Part shown: positions 16,528-24,878 of the stretch, in pieces | Layout: every line of letters starts with the position of its first letter | Position numbering within the stretch: the stretch's first letter is position 1 | Assembly: GCA_002311025.1 (NCBI GenBank) | Contig: DBYY01000004.1 | Location: 96,189 to 160,188, forward strand | Length of the DNA: 64,000 nucleotides | Direction: 5' to 3' | Source: Candidatus Proelusimicrobium tauri | Lineage (GTDB): Bacteria; Elusimicrobiota; Elusimicrobia; Elusimicrobiales; Elusimicrobiaceae | Made by a program: the position numbers and the translations under genes | Notes under the pieces: generated by a model | Seen by the model: only the letters and a program-made list of their open reading frames with translations | What the model was told of the DNA's origin: nothing | The model's database searches: none

Positions 16528-17474
16528 TAAGCATAGGCATAGATATAGGCGGAACTTTTATAAAATTTATGGCAATTGACGCACAAGGCAAAGTCCTAAA
16601 AAGAACGGCAATTGTTACGGATACAACTTTAAGTGCTCAGGCTTTTGTAAAGCAACTTGCCGCCATAGTTAAAGAATGGCAAAAAGAATTTAAAAAAGAA
16701 AAATTTGTTATCGGTATGGGCGTTGCCGGTGATACGGATAATACAAAAGGTATTTTGCATTTTGCGCCCAATATACCTTGGCATAATTTTAACATTGTTG
16801 ATATGCTTAAGAAGGAAACCGGCTTTCCCTGCTGGGCGTGTAATGACGCTAATATGGCCGCTTGGGGTATTTACGACTATGAATTTAAGCGTAAATATAA
16901 GAACCTTATGGTTATCACTCTTGGCACGGGTGTCGGTGGCGGACTTATTATTGAAGGCAAATTGTATCAAGGGTTCAGCGGTTCTGCCGGGGAGTTTGGT
17001 CATATCAAAGTAGATTATTCCAAAACCGCTCCGAAGTGCGGTTGCGGTCATAAAGGTTGTTTGGAAGCATATATCGGCACAAAAGGGCTTAAAAGGCAAA
17101 TGCTTAAAGCCGCAAAAAAAGCGCCTAAAAGTGTTCTTGCAAAATTATTAAAGTCAGAAGAATTTTCAATAAAACTTCTTTCCGATGCGGCAAGTAAAAA
17201 AGATAAAAATGCCCTTGCTATATGGCGTAATTTCGGGCATTATTTAGCGCTTGCTTTAAGCGATACTGTTTTATTGTTTAATCCCGAAGCGATTGTTCTT
17301 GCGGGCGGTGTTTCCAAAGGTTATAAATATTTTATGCCCGCAATTGAGGAAGTTTTTAGCAAGCAGGTAATCAAAAGACCTTTTAAGGATATTAAAGTTT
17401 TAATTTCCAAGCAAAAAGATATAGGGGCTTTTGGTTCTGCTTTATATGCTTTATCACAGCAAAATGAAAGGTAA
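16524..17474 (+). CDS. ROK-family sugar kinase, probably glucokinase
   Basis: The 316-residue protein overlaps the recombinase gene by 4 nt. ROK hallmarks are IDIGGTFIKFMAID at the N-terminus (phosphate loop), ITLGTGVGGGLIIEGKLYQG, GSAGEFGH with the catalytic and sugar-binding residues, and the zinc site CGCGHKGCLEAYIG. The fit is good for a bacterial glucokinase that phosphorylates glucose with ATP, but ROK kinases also act on fructose, N-acetylglucosamine and N-acetylmannosamine. tpiA and deoC at the head of the same run suggest central sugar metabolism. Substrate unproven. Confidence 0.88.
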   Translation: MISIGIDIGGTFIKFMAIDAQGKVLKRTAIVTDTTLSAQAFVKQLAAIVKEWQKEFKKEKFVIGMGVAGDTDNTKGILHFAPNIPWHNFNIVDMLKKETGFPCWACNDANMAAWGIYDYEFKRKYKNLMVITLGTGVGGGLIIEGKLYQGFSGSAGEFGHIKVDYSKTAPKCGCGHKGCLEAYIGTKGLKRQMLKAAKKAPKSVLAKLLKSEEFSIKLLSDAASKKDKNALAIWRNFGHYLALALSDTVLLFNPEAIVLAGGVSKGYKYFMPAIEEVFSKQVIKRPFKDIKVLISKQKDIGAFGSALYALSQQNER

Positions 17475-19548
17475 GATAAATCTTTTTTTAATTTTATTTT
17501 TAATTCCGCTTTTTGTTTTCGGGCAGGAAAATGTTTTGCCTAGTCCGACACAAGATGATTTTATTTATTTTACCGCAGATGAAGCCCTTTACGATAAAGA
17601 ACAAGGTGTCGCCGAGTTAAACGGAAATGTTGAAATTGTTTTAGACCAAAACAAAACGCAAGGTCAAATTTCCAAAATCAAAGCCGAGAAGATTCAAATT
17701 CTGACCGAACAGCAAGTTCTAATCACGCAAGGTCCCACAATTATAGAACAGGATGGCGGTGTTGTTGAAGTGCAGGATATCCATTTTGATATCGGTTCGC
17801 GCCGTCTTATTATGAAAGGTCTTTCTGCCGATTACGGTCCTATAAGAGTTTTAGAGGCAAAAGATATTGAAGTTAAGCAGGATCAATATCTTCTCAAAAA
17901 AGCAGAGTTAACTTGTTGTTCTATTGAAAAACCGCACTATACTTTGTATGTAGGCAAAGCGGATTTAATACCCGAGGATAGAATAATTGCCTATAATGCC
18001 GTCTTAAAAGTTGGCAAAGTGCCGGTATTTTATTTCCCTTTCTTTTACCGCTCATTAAATACGGATAGACTTTTTACCACCTATCTTGATTTTGACCAAA
18101 GCGGCAATACGGGTTTTGGGTTTTTAACTTCCACTGTTTACGCAAGAAATAATTTTAGGGTGGCGGCAAATTTAGATTATTACACAAAATCCGGTATCGG
18201 TTATGGTTTAAATATAGGTTATTTGGCACTGCAAAAATTTCGCGGTTCTATTCAGGCCTATACAATTTACGACAGAGAAAAAGACGAACAACGTTGGGGT
18301 ATTGACGGTGGCTATTGGTGGCAAATGCACGATAGTTCCGATAGTCTTAACAATAAAGGCGGCGCAATTTATTTTAGCCAACTTGAAACGCGTAATGTTT
18401 CCGACGCCGATTTTAACGACGATTTCTTCCGCGCTAATCCTTATGTCGTTTCTCCAGATAAACTAACACGCGCCTCAATTGTGCGCCAAACAAGAACAAG
18501 CACTTTTAGGGTAAGTTATTCAAACAGAGAACAACTTAATCCCGACGATAAAACATACTCCAATGCTGAAGAGGTTTTGCCTAAAATGGACTGGATATTT
18601 AACCCCTTTGTTTTGCCTTATACCGGCGGAGTGGTAAATAATTTTTCCATTTCTTTTAACAATACAAAAAAAGAAGATTATGATTTTGTTCAGTATTTTC
18701 AGGCCAAATGGAACAGCGCAAGAGATTTTAAATTACACAAAAATTTTACTTTAACGCCGAGTGTCTTTTATAATCAGGAAATTATTTTAAAAGACCCCAC
18801 AAATAATGACGAAGATAAATTTGTCGGCCGTTACGGCGGGCAATTAAATTTGCGCTCTAATTTGATTACCGGTATGCTTGATATAGGATACCGCTACACA
18901 AGGCGCAATCAAGAAGGTGCGCTTACTTCCGAAAATCCTTTTGATAATAAGGAAGAAGAAAATTTAGTTTATATTCAAAACTATTATTTACCCACGCCAA
19001 ATGTTTATTTTAAAATGGGTAGCGGTTATAATTTACAAAACAGCCAAGACAGTTGGGACGCAAAATATAGGGTGGAACCTTTGCTTGCCGAAATAGGCTA
19101 TTTTTCACAAACAAGCGGTTCAAGCATTTATGTTCAAAATCTTTATGACGTTCACACGGCAAATCAGGCTTTTGTAATTGACGCCGTTTTAAAAAATCTT
19201 TACGGTAGCAGCGCAAAATTCGGCGTGGTAAATTATAGTACCGATAGAGATAGTTTTTTATTTAATACTCAATTCACCCTTGCACCCAGATATATAACTT
19301 GGCGCGCCGATATGGGTATAGATTTTGAAGTTAAAGATTCAACCGTTCACGCTTATTCAAAACACATAAAAATTTATAAAGATTTCCACGATGTTTCTTT
19401 AATGGTGGGCGTTAGAGATAGAAATAAAAATTTATCTTTTTCTTTTAGAATAAATGTAATGTGCGGCGGACAGGATAAACGCCAAACCCCCAAACAAACA
19501 CAGGAAGGAAATTATCCTTGGCAAGATGATCAAATGCTAAGAGATTAG
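17464..19548 (+). CDS. lptD: LPS-assembly outer-membrane protein LptD
   Basis: I use the ATG at 17464, which gives a signal peptide (cleavage near FVFG-QE) and 694 residues; the in-frame ATG at 17431 lies inside the ROK gene. The N-terminal jellyroll/OstA domain (about 35-180) includes ADEALYDKEQGVAELNGNVE. The transition to the barrel shows the family motif: paired cysteines in AELTCCSIEKPHY and then KVGKVPVFYFPFFYRSLN. The remaining ~500 residues alternate like a 26-strand barrel. LptD with LptE inserts lipopolysaccharide into the outer leaflet. The start overlaps the end of the ROK gene by 11 nt. Confidence 0.88.
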   Translation: MKGKINLFLILFLIPLFVFGQENVLPSPTQDDFIYFTADEALYDKEQGVAELNGNVEIVLDQNKTQGQISKIKAEKIQILTEQQVLITQGPTIIEQDGGVVEVQDIHFDIGSRRLIMKGLSADYGPIRVLEAKDIEVKQDQYLLKKAELTCCSIEKPHYTLYVGKADLIPEDRIIAYNAVLKVGKVPVFYFPFFYRSLNTDRLFTTYLDFDQSGNTGFGFLTSTVYARNNFRVAANLDYYTKSGIGYGLNIGYLALQKFRGSIQAYTIYDREKDEQRWGIDGGYWWQMHDSSDSLNNKGGAIYFSQLETRNVSDADFNDDFFRANPYVVSPDKLTRASIVRQTRTSTFRVSYSNREQLNPDDKTYSNAEEVLPKMDWIFNPFVLPYTGGVVNNFSISFNNTKKEDYDFVQYFQAKWNSARDFKLHKNFTLTPSVFYNQEIILKDPTNNDEDKFVGRYGGQLNLRSNLITGMLDIGYRYTRRNQEGALTSENPFDNKEEENLVYIQNYYLPTPNVYFKMGSGYNLQNSQDSWDAKYRVEPLLAEIGYFSQTSGSSIYVQNLYDVHTANQAFVIDAVLKNLYGSSAKFGVVNYSTDRDSFLFNTQFTLAPRYITWRADMGIDFEVKDSTVHAYSKHIKIYKDFHDVSLMVGVRDRNKNLSFSFRINVMCGGQDKRQTPKQTQEGNYPWQDDQMLRD

Positions 19549-19559
19549 GAGTAAAAAAT

Positions 19560-20108
19560 ATGAAAAAAGTTCCCTATGGCAGAATAGAAGTTGTGTGCGG
19601 ATGTATGTTTTCTGGCAAGAGTACCGAACTTATAAGACGTGTTGAAGTTTGCCTTCAGGCAGGCCAAAAAGTGCAGGTTTTTAACTCTACGCTTGATAAA
19701 CGCTACGCCAGGCGCGGTATTGCCACCCACGATTTAAAGAAACTTGACGGCATACCCGTAGATAAAGCAGAAGAAATTTTGCCTTTAGTTAAAAATGATA
19801 CAGAAGTTGTTGCTCTTGATGAAGTCAATTTTTTCAGTAAAGAAATTGTTAATGTCGCCCAAGAACTTGCCAAAAGGGGAAAACGCGTTATTTGCTGCGG
19901 TCTTGATATGGATTATCAGGCTGTCCCCTTTGAAAGTACCGCCAAACTCCTAGCCGTTGCAGATAGCGTTTTAAAACTGGCTGCAAGATGTGTTTGTTGC
20001 GGTCAACCTGCCCGCAGAACGCAAAGAAAAGTTAATATCAAAAGTAGAATATATGTTGGCGGAGCCCAAGACTACGAAGCAAGATGTGCAGATTGCTTCA
20101 AGCCATAA
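19560..20108 (+). CDS. tdk: Thymidine kinase
   Basis: A 182-residue type II thymidine kinase, which phosphorylates thymidine with ATP in the salvage pathway. Walker A is in VVCGCMFSGKSTELIRRV, the Walker B-like region is VVALDEVNFFS, and the lasso/zinc region has two CxxC pairs, CVCCGQPARRTQR and the C-terminal CADC. It follows lptD after 11 nt with a GGAG ribosome-binding site and closes the long operon. Its stop codon lies inside a short terminator-like hairpin. With deoC in the same run it points to deoxynucleoside salvage. Confidence 0.95.
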   Translation: MKKVPYGRIEVVCGCMFSGKSTELIRRVEVCLQAGQKVQVFNSTLDKRYARRGIATHDLKKLDGIPVDKAEEILPLVKNDTEVVALDEVNFFSKEIVNVAQELAKRGKRVICCGLDMDYQAVPFESTAKLLAVADSVLKLAARCVCCGQPARRTQRKVNIKSRIYVGGAQDYEARCADCFKP

Positions 20109-20121
20109 CTTCGGCTTTTTT
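20100..20121 (+). terminator. Probable terminator after tdk
   Basis: AAGCC (20100-20104) pairs with GGCTT (20113-20117) and is followed by a T-rich run. The tdk stop codon lies in the loop. The stem is only 5 bp, so the call is moderate. Confidence 0.5.
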
Positions 20122-20379
20122 CCTCTTTTTTATTTTTTTAAGACTTCGGATACTCGGGACTGCCGTCCCCTCTAGGTATACCTTGTCTTAAAGAAAATAA
20201 AAAATAGGTCGGTGCGTTTTTACCGCACCTAAAAAATCCTCGAAAATTGTTGTGCGCTTTTTAGGCAAAATTTCCGCAAAATCCTTGCAAATTGTTGCGT
20301 TGGGGTATTGTCTTATAGTTTTCTTTTCATTTTTTTTGTAGAATATTACTATACAAATAAGAATACAAAGAGGTAAAAA
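20122..20379. other. Intergenic region with several hairpins
   Basis: About 260 nt without a gene. TTTAAGAC (20137-20144) pairs with GTCTTAAA (20185-20192), enclosing GGGAC-tgcc-GTCCC and a GGATAC/GTATACC arm: a compact ~55-nt cruciform-like fold. Next comes GGTGCG/CGCACC. Two related stretches follow, one with CGAAAATTGTTGTGCG and one with TTGCAAATTGTTGCG, which look like an imperfect direct repeat. A perfect CCTAAAAA/TTTTTAGG pair spans part of this. The last ~70 nt hold an AT-rich promoter-like stretch and an AGAGG ribosome-binding site for the next gene. I do not recognise an RNA family here. Confidence 0.45.
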
Positions 20380-21144
20380 ATGAAAAAATATATACTAGCC
20401 GTTTTTAGTGCTATTTTCCTTTTTAATTTAGCACAGGCAAAGGACTTTTCCGCAAGTATAACTTTTGACAAAGACAATATCAAACAAATATATCAAGAAG
20501 ACTTAAAAAATCTTTCCGAATATATTAGCCAAGAAGTTGCCGCGCAAACATCTTTATATGCAAATGAACGTGTTAAAAATATGTGTAAAGAATGGCCCAC
20601 TTGCGAAGAATGGGCAAAAAATAAACTTGCAAAAGATACCACTTTCCAAGTTATTGATACCGAAGTAGAACGCTGGGTCAAAAAATGGGAAGGTAAAACA
20701 GCAATTTGGGGATATAATTTTTATGTCCAAGCAAAAGAAAACGGGCAAACAAAGGCCTATCTTTTCAAACGCGGAGATAAAGGCACATCTTACGCAGCAC
20801 CTGTTTTAATTAAAAAATTTCCCGGTCATCCTATACATGGTAAGCCGTCGGAACACATACTACACATAGCACAGGTTGATAATCATGCTAATAGCAAATC
20901 TTGGCCCGGAGTTAAAGAATGTAATTTTTCTATACGCCGAGAAATAACTTCCCAATATATTTACAAATATGACGAGCAAGGTAATGCTCTTTGGAAACGC
21001 CGTTTGTATTTACATGTAAATGAAGGGTTGTTGAATTGGAATGGGAAAGTCTATTATTTCCAGGCATATCAAACAAAAGCAGGCGGAGATTATACTTATG
21101 AAGGACCTGTAAAAACAGGTTATTACCCTGCTCCTGCTAATTAA
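20380..21144 (+). CDS. Secreted protein of unknown function
   Basis: The 254-residue product has a clear signal peptide (cleavage near AQA-KD, residue 21). The mature part begins with a helical stretch (about 30-90) holding CKEWPTCEEW, then a predicted beta-rich domain with VEKW-like WVKKWEG, IWGYNFYVQAKENGQTKAYLF, an HPIHGKPSEH segment and WKRRLYLHVNEGLLNWNGKVYYFQ. The two cysteines near residues 69-74 could form a disulfide. The helix-then-sheet layout is loosely like a Cache-type sensor domain, but no signalling domain follows. It is a single gene with an AGAGG ribosome-binding site. Function not recognised. Confidence 0.75.
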   Translation: MKKYILAVFSAIFLFNLAQAKDFSASITFDKDNIKQIYQEDLKNLSEYISQEVAAQTSLYANERVKNMCKEWPTCEEWAKNKLAKDTTFQVIDTEVERWVKKWEGKTAIWGYNFYVQAKENGQTKAYLFKRGDKGTSYAAPVLIKKFPGHPIHGKPSEHILHIAQVDNHANSKSWPGVKECNFSIRREITSQYIYKYDEQGNALWKRRLYLHVNEGLLNWNGKVYYFQAYQTKAGGDYTYEGPVKTGYYPAPAN

Positions 21145-21205
21145 TATTATCATTATAAATTCTGAATCTCAAATACAAAGACTTATAAAAAATCTCATAA
21201 TATTG

Positions 21206-21211
21206 TATAAT
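21206..21211 (+). promoter_or_regulatory. -10 box of rpmE
   Basis: A perfect TATAAT ends 34 nt before the rpmE ATG, which has its own GAGG ribosome-binding site. The -35 region is AT-rich with only a weak hexamer. Confidence 0.6.
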
Positions 21212-21245
21212 ATATAGGAACTAATTTTTTTGAGGTATACATAAA

Positions 21246-21605
21246 ATGAAAGAAAAAATACATCCTAAATACGAAGTCGTAGAAGTCGTTTGCGCCTGTG
21301 GTGCAAAATTTAAAACTCGCTCTACGATGAAAGCAGTTAAATTAGATATTTGCTCTGCTTGCCACCCGTTCTTTACCGGCAAACAAAAAATGCTTGATAC
21401 CGAAGGCCGCGTAGAAAAGTTTAATAAGAAATTTGCCGCAACCAAAGGTCAAATGGTTGTTCGCAAACCCAAAACCGAAGTTAAACTTAAAAAGAACACC
21501 AAAAGAACAGCAAGCAAAAAAGTAGTTCTTTCAACAGCACCGGTTAAAAATCTCGTAAAAAAACCGGCAAAGGCTGCAAAAGAAACTAAAAAAGAAGCAA
21601 AATAG
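21246..21605 (+). CDS. rpmE: Ribosomal protein bL31 with basic C-terminal tail
   Basis: The first ~70 residues are a zinc-type bL31: KIHPKYEVVEVVCACGAKFKT and DICSACHPFFTGKQK, giving the CxC and CxxC zinc ligands, then DTEGRVEKFNKKF. bL31 bridges the two ribosomal subunits. The protein is 119 residues, about 45-50 longer than usual. The extra C-terminus is Lys/Ala/Thr-rich (KKNTKRTASKKVV, KKPAKAAKETKKEAK) and resembles a histone-H1-like tail. The frame is continuous and ends just before a strong terminator, so the tail appears real and not a read-through artefact. Confidence 0.93.
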   Translation: MKEKIHPKYEVVEVVCACGAKFKTRSTMKAVKLDICSACHPFFTGKQKMLDTEGRVEKFNKKFAATKGQMVVRKPKTEVKLKKNTKRTASKKVVLSTAPVKNLVKKPAKAAKETKKEAK

Positions 21606-21619
21606 CGAATAAAAATCTT

Positions 21620-21660
21620 ACGGCAGGCTCTCATTATTACTTTGAGGGCCTGCCGTTTTT
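21620..21660 (+). terminator. Terminator after rpmE
   Basis: ACGGCAGGC (21620-21628) pairs with GCCTGCCGT (21648-21656), extended by CTC/GAG, and is followed by TTTTT. It lies between rpmE and prfA, so prfA needs read-through or its own promoter. Confidence 0.85.
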
Positions 21661-21675
21661 CAAGGGAAAATAATT

Positions 21676-22740
21676 ATGGAAATGGATACAAGCAAATTTA
21701 AAGAAGAATTTTTAAGTATTGAAAAAGAACTTGCCCAAGGCAATATCGCACCGGAAGAGTTTAAGGAAAAAACAAAACGCCACGCATTTCTTCAGCCGAT
21801 AATTGAAAAAATTTCCGAACTTGAAAAAGTACAAAATGCCATTAAAGAAGCAAAGGAAATTTTGGAAGACGGCACCGACAAAGATATGTGTGACCTTGCC
21901 GCCGCTGATTTAGCCGAACTTGAAGGCAAGCCCGAAGCCCTTATGCAAGAACTCCGTATTTTAATTATTCCGCCCGATCCAAACGATTCCAAAAATATTT
22001 ACCTTGAAATGCGCCCCGGCGCAGGCGGTGATGAAAGCGCAATTTTTGCCGCTGAATTATTGAGAGTTTATCAGCGTTTTGCCGATTCTCGCGGTTGGAA
22101 AACAGAGATTTTGGAATATACCCCGACCGGGTTAAAAGGTTGCAAATACGCAAGTATGTTTATTAAAGGTGAGGGGGCTTATTCTTGGCTTCGTGATGAG
22201 GCCGGCACCCATAGAGTTCAAAGAGTGCCCGATACAGAAACTTCCGGCCGCGTTCATACTTCAACCGTGACCGTTGCTATTATGCCCGAAGCCGAAGATA
22301 TTGATATTCAAATTAACCCTGCCGATATTGAACTTGAAACCTGCCGTAGTGGCGGGGCGGGCGGTCAAAATGTTAATAAAGTGGAAACGGCAGTGCGCCT
22401 TATCCATAAACCGACAGGCATTGTCGTTAGTTGTCGCGAAGAACGTCACCAAGGTGCAAACCGCGAAAAGGCAATGCGTATGCTTAAAGCAAAACTTTAT
22501 CAAATAGAAGAAGAAAAAAGAAATAAAGAGATTTATGACGCAAGAAAAAGCCAAGTCGGTACAGGTGATAGGTCAGAAAAAATCAGAACTTATAACTTCC
22601 CGCAAAGCCGTGTTACCGACCACCGCTTAAATGAAAACTTCCACAATATCACCGAAATTATGGAAGGCCAAATCGACGAGATTTTGGAACATTTGCGTAA
22701 ATTAAGAGTAGAAGAAAAACTTAAACATCTTTCCTTATGA
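21676..22740 (+). CDS. prfA: Peptide chain release factor 1
   Basis: This 354-residue factor recognises UAA and UAG and triggers peptidyl-tRNA hydrolysis. The GGQ motif is at residues 229-231 (GGAGGQNVNKVETAVR). The domain 2 region before it contains MRPGAGGDESAIFAAEL and HRVQRVPDTETSGRVHTS. The start at 21676 has AGGGA 8 nt upstream; an ATG two codons later is possible. prmC, which methylates the GGQ glutamine, overlaps its end by 4 nt, the usual bacterial pairing. Confidence 0.97.
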   Translation: MEMDTSKFKEEFLSIEKELAQGNIAPEEFKEKTKRHAFLQPIIEKISELEKVQNAIKEAKEILEDGTDKDMCDLAAADLAELEGKPEALMQELRILIIPPDPNDSKNIYLEMRPGAGGDESAIFAAELLRVYQRFADSRGWKTEILEYTPTGLKGCKYASMFIKGEGAYSWLRDEAGTHRVQRVPDTETSGRVHTSTVTVAIMPEAEDIDIQINPADIELETCRSGGAGGQNVNKVETAVRLIHKPTGIVVSCREERHQGANREKAMRMLKAKLYQIEEEKRNKEIYDARKSQVGTGDRSEKIRTYNFPQSRVTDHRLNENFHNITEIMEGQIDEILEHLRKLRVEEKLKHLSL

Positions 22741-23579
22741 TAACTATTTTCCAACTTATTGAAGAGGGTTCAAAAAAACTTAGCGACGCAGGTATTGACG
22801 AACCCCAAGTGCATAGCGAACTTATCGCCGCTTTTGTGTTAAATAAAAGCAGAACTTATGTGCGCGCTTTTAACCAAAACATTGTTCTTGATAAACAAGA
22901 AAAATTATTCAGGACTATTTTAGAAGAAAAACTTAAGGGCCGTCCGCTTGCCCATATTATCGGCTCTTGCGAATTTATGGGCAGAATCTTTAATGTAAGC
23001 CCTACCGTTTTAATACCAAGACCTGAAACCGAAGAACTTATAGAACAAAGTTTAAAACAACTTAAAATGCGCTTGCCTAATACTATCCTTGATTTATGCA
23101 CGGGGTCTGGCTGTATTGCTATAAGTTTGGCGTTTTTGTTTCACAGTGCGCATGTTACTGCGGCAGATATTTCCGCCGAAGCGCTTGAAACCGCTTTAAC
23201 AAATGCGCGCAACTTAAATGTCGCAAAAAGAATAGATTTTATTAAAAGTAATTTGTTTGATAATATACAAAAATCTTTTGATTTTATTATCTCTAATCCG
23301 CCTTATATTCCAACAGAAGTTATTAAAACGCTTTCGCCCGAAGTTTTGTGCGAACCGCATATCGCCCTTGACGGCGGAAAAGACGGACTTGAAATTATTA
23401 AAAAAATAGCCAAACAGGCCTGTGAACATCTTAATCCGGAAGGTTTGCTTGCTTTAGAAATAGGGTGCGAACAAGCGCCAAAAGTGGTAAAATTTTTTAA
23501 AGAAGATAAATGGCGAATTCCACAGGTTGTGCGTGATTTTGCCGGCATTGAGCGTTTTGTTTTTGTGCGCAAAAAATAA
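22737..23579 (+). CDS. prmC: Release-factor glutamine methyltransferase
   Basis: The 280-residue enzyme methylates the glutamine of the release-factor GGQ motif using S-adenosylmethionine. The N-terminal helical substrate-binding domain has GRPLAHIIGSCEFMGR. The catalytic domain shows VLIPRPETEEL, the SAM-binding ILDLCTGSGCIAISLA and the active-site NPPY at residues 187-190. The gene overlaps prfA by 4 nt (ATGA), so the two are translationally coupled. Confidence 0.96.
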   Translation: MITIFQLIEEGSKKLSDAGIDEPQVHSELIAAFVLNKSRTYVRAFNQNIVLDKQEKLFRTILEEKLKGRPLAHIIGSCEFMGRIFNVSPTVLIPRPETEELIEQSLKQLKMRLPNTILDLCTGSGCIAISLAFLFHSAHVTAADISAEALETALTNARNLNVAKRIDFIKSNLFDNIQKSFDFIISNPPYIPTEVIKTLSPEVLCEPHIALDGGKDGLEIIKKIAKQACEHLNPEGLLALEIGCEQAPKVVKFFKEDKWRIPQVVRDFAGIERFVFVRKK

Positions 23580-23607
23580 TTATTTCTAAAACAAAGGAGA
23601 TTTTTTT

Positions 23608-24876
23608 ATGGATAAATTTATTATTCAGGGCGGCAGAAAATTAAAAGGCAGTGTTGAAATAAGCGGTTCTAAAAATGCCGCTTTACCTATTTTGATGGCT
23701 ACCCTTTTGACCGACGAAGATTGTATTATTAACCGCGTACCTAGATTAAGAGATATCCGCACAACAATTAAAATACTTGAAGAACTCGGTAAAGAAGTTA
23801 CCAACGACAACGGCACCTTAACTATTAAGGCAAAACATAAATTAAAAACTTCCGTTTCCTATGATTTAGTTAAAAAAATGCGCGCAAGTTTTTGGGTAGC
23901 AGGTCCGCTTTTGTCCAGATTTAAAAAAACGCAAGTGCCGCTGCCGGGCGGTTGCGCAATCGGCCTAAGGCCGGTTGATATTCACTTAAAGGGCTTTGAA
24001 AAATTCGGCGCAAAAATCAGTATGGACAAGGGAAATATCATTATTAAAGCGCGCAAATTAAATCCGGCTAAAATTATTTTAAGTTTCCCAAGTGTCGGCG
24101 CAACGCAAAATTTAATGATGTGCGCTTCTTTAATACCCGGCAAAACTATTATTGAAAACGGCGCAAGAGAACCCGAAGTTTTTGATTTGATAGCCGCACT
24201 TAATTCTATGGGCGCAGATATTACTTTGGATAACAGAGGGTGCATAATTGTAGAAGGTAAAACCAAACTCGGCGGTATGACGCATACCATCGTTGCCGAT
24301 AGAATTGAAACAGGCACCTATCTTTTGGCTGCAGCGGCAACGGGTAGTTCTATAACAATTAAAGAGTGTGTTCCAAGTCATAATGAAATTTTAATAGAGT
24401 ATCTTTGCGAAGCCGGTTTTAAAATTGAAACTACTGATACGGAAATTAAAATATCCAAGAAGACAAAAAATATTAAACCCGTTAATATAAGAACTGCTCC
24501 TTTCCCCGGTTTTGCCACAGATTTACAAGCACCTTGGATGGCTTTAATGTGCCTTGCTAACGGCAAAAGCGATATCAGCGAAGATATTTTTGAAAATCGC
24601 TTTATGCATGCAGCCGAACTTATAAGAATGGGCGCAAATATTTCTCTAGAACATAACTGCGCGCATATTATGGGCGTTAAAAACTTTACGCCGGCGGTTG
24701 TTATGTCTTCAGATTTAAGAGGCGGTGCAGCGTTAGTTATTGCGGCCCTTTGCGCAAAAGGCACAAGCGAAGTCCAAAGAGTTTATCACATAGACAGAGG
24801 TTATGAAAGAATTGAGGAAAAACTAACTGCTCTTGGCGCAAAAATTAAAAGAGTGAACCCTTCTCCTTTTGAATAA
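23608..24876 (+). CDS. murA: UDP-N-acetylglucosamine 1-carboxyvinyltransferase
   Basis: MurA transfers enolpyruvate from phosphoenolpyruvate to UDP-N-acetylglucosamine, the first committed step of peptidoglycan synthesis and the target of fosfomycin. The 422-residue length is typical. The N-terminal SGSKNAALPILMATLL and the loop LPGGCAIGLRPVDIH are visible, and the catalytic Cys116 is present, so fosfomycin sensitivity is expected from this residue. The C-terminal half has APWMALMCLANG-like and DLRGGAALVIAALCA segments. A strong AAAGGAG precedes the ATG. folC follows after 2 nt. Confidence 0.97.
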   Translation: MDKFIIQGGRKLKGSVEISGSKNAALPILMATLLTDEDCIINRVPRLRDIRTTIKILEELGKEVTNDNGTLTIKAKHKLKTSVSYDLVKKMRASFWVAGPLLSRFKKTQVPLPGGCAIGLRPVDIHLKGFEKFGAKISMDKGNIIIKARKLNPAKIILSFPSVGATQNLMMCASLIPGKTIIENGAREPEVFDLIAALNSMGADITLDNRGCIIVEGKTKLGGMTHTIVADRIETGTYLLAAAATGSSITIKECVPSHNEILIEYLCEAGFKIETTDTEIKISKKTKNIKPVNIRTAPFPGFATDLQAPWMALMCLANGKSDISEDIFENRFMHAAELIRMGANISLEHNCAHIMGVKNFTPAVVMSSDLRGGAALVIAALCAKGTSEVQRVYHIDRGYERIEEKLTALGAKIKRVNPSPFE

Positions 24877-24878
24877 TT

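Noticed and set aside
16629..17099. 156-codon ORF antisense to the ROK kinase gene
   Set aside because: Shadow of a strongly conserved gene; no start signal.
24378..24764. 128-codon ORF antisense to murA
   Set aside because: Shadow frame; murA is complete with its catalytic Cys.
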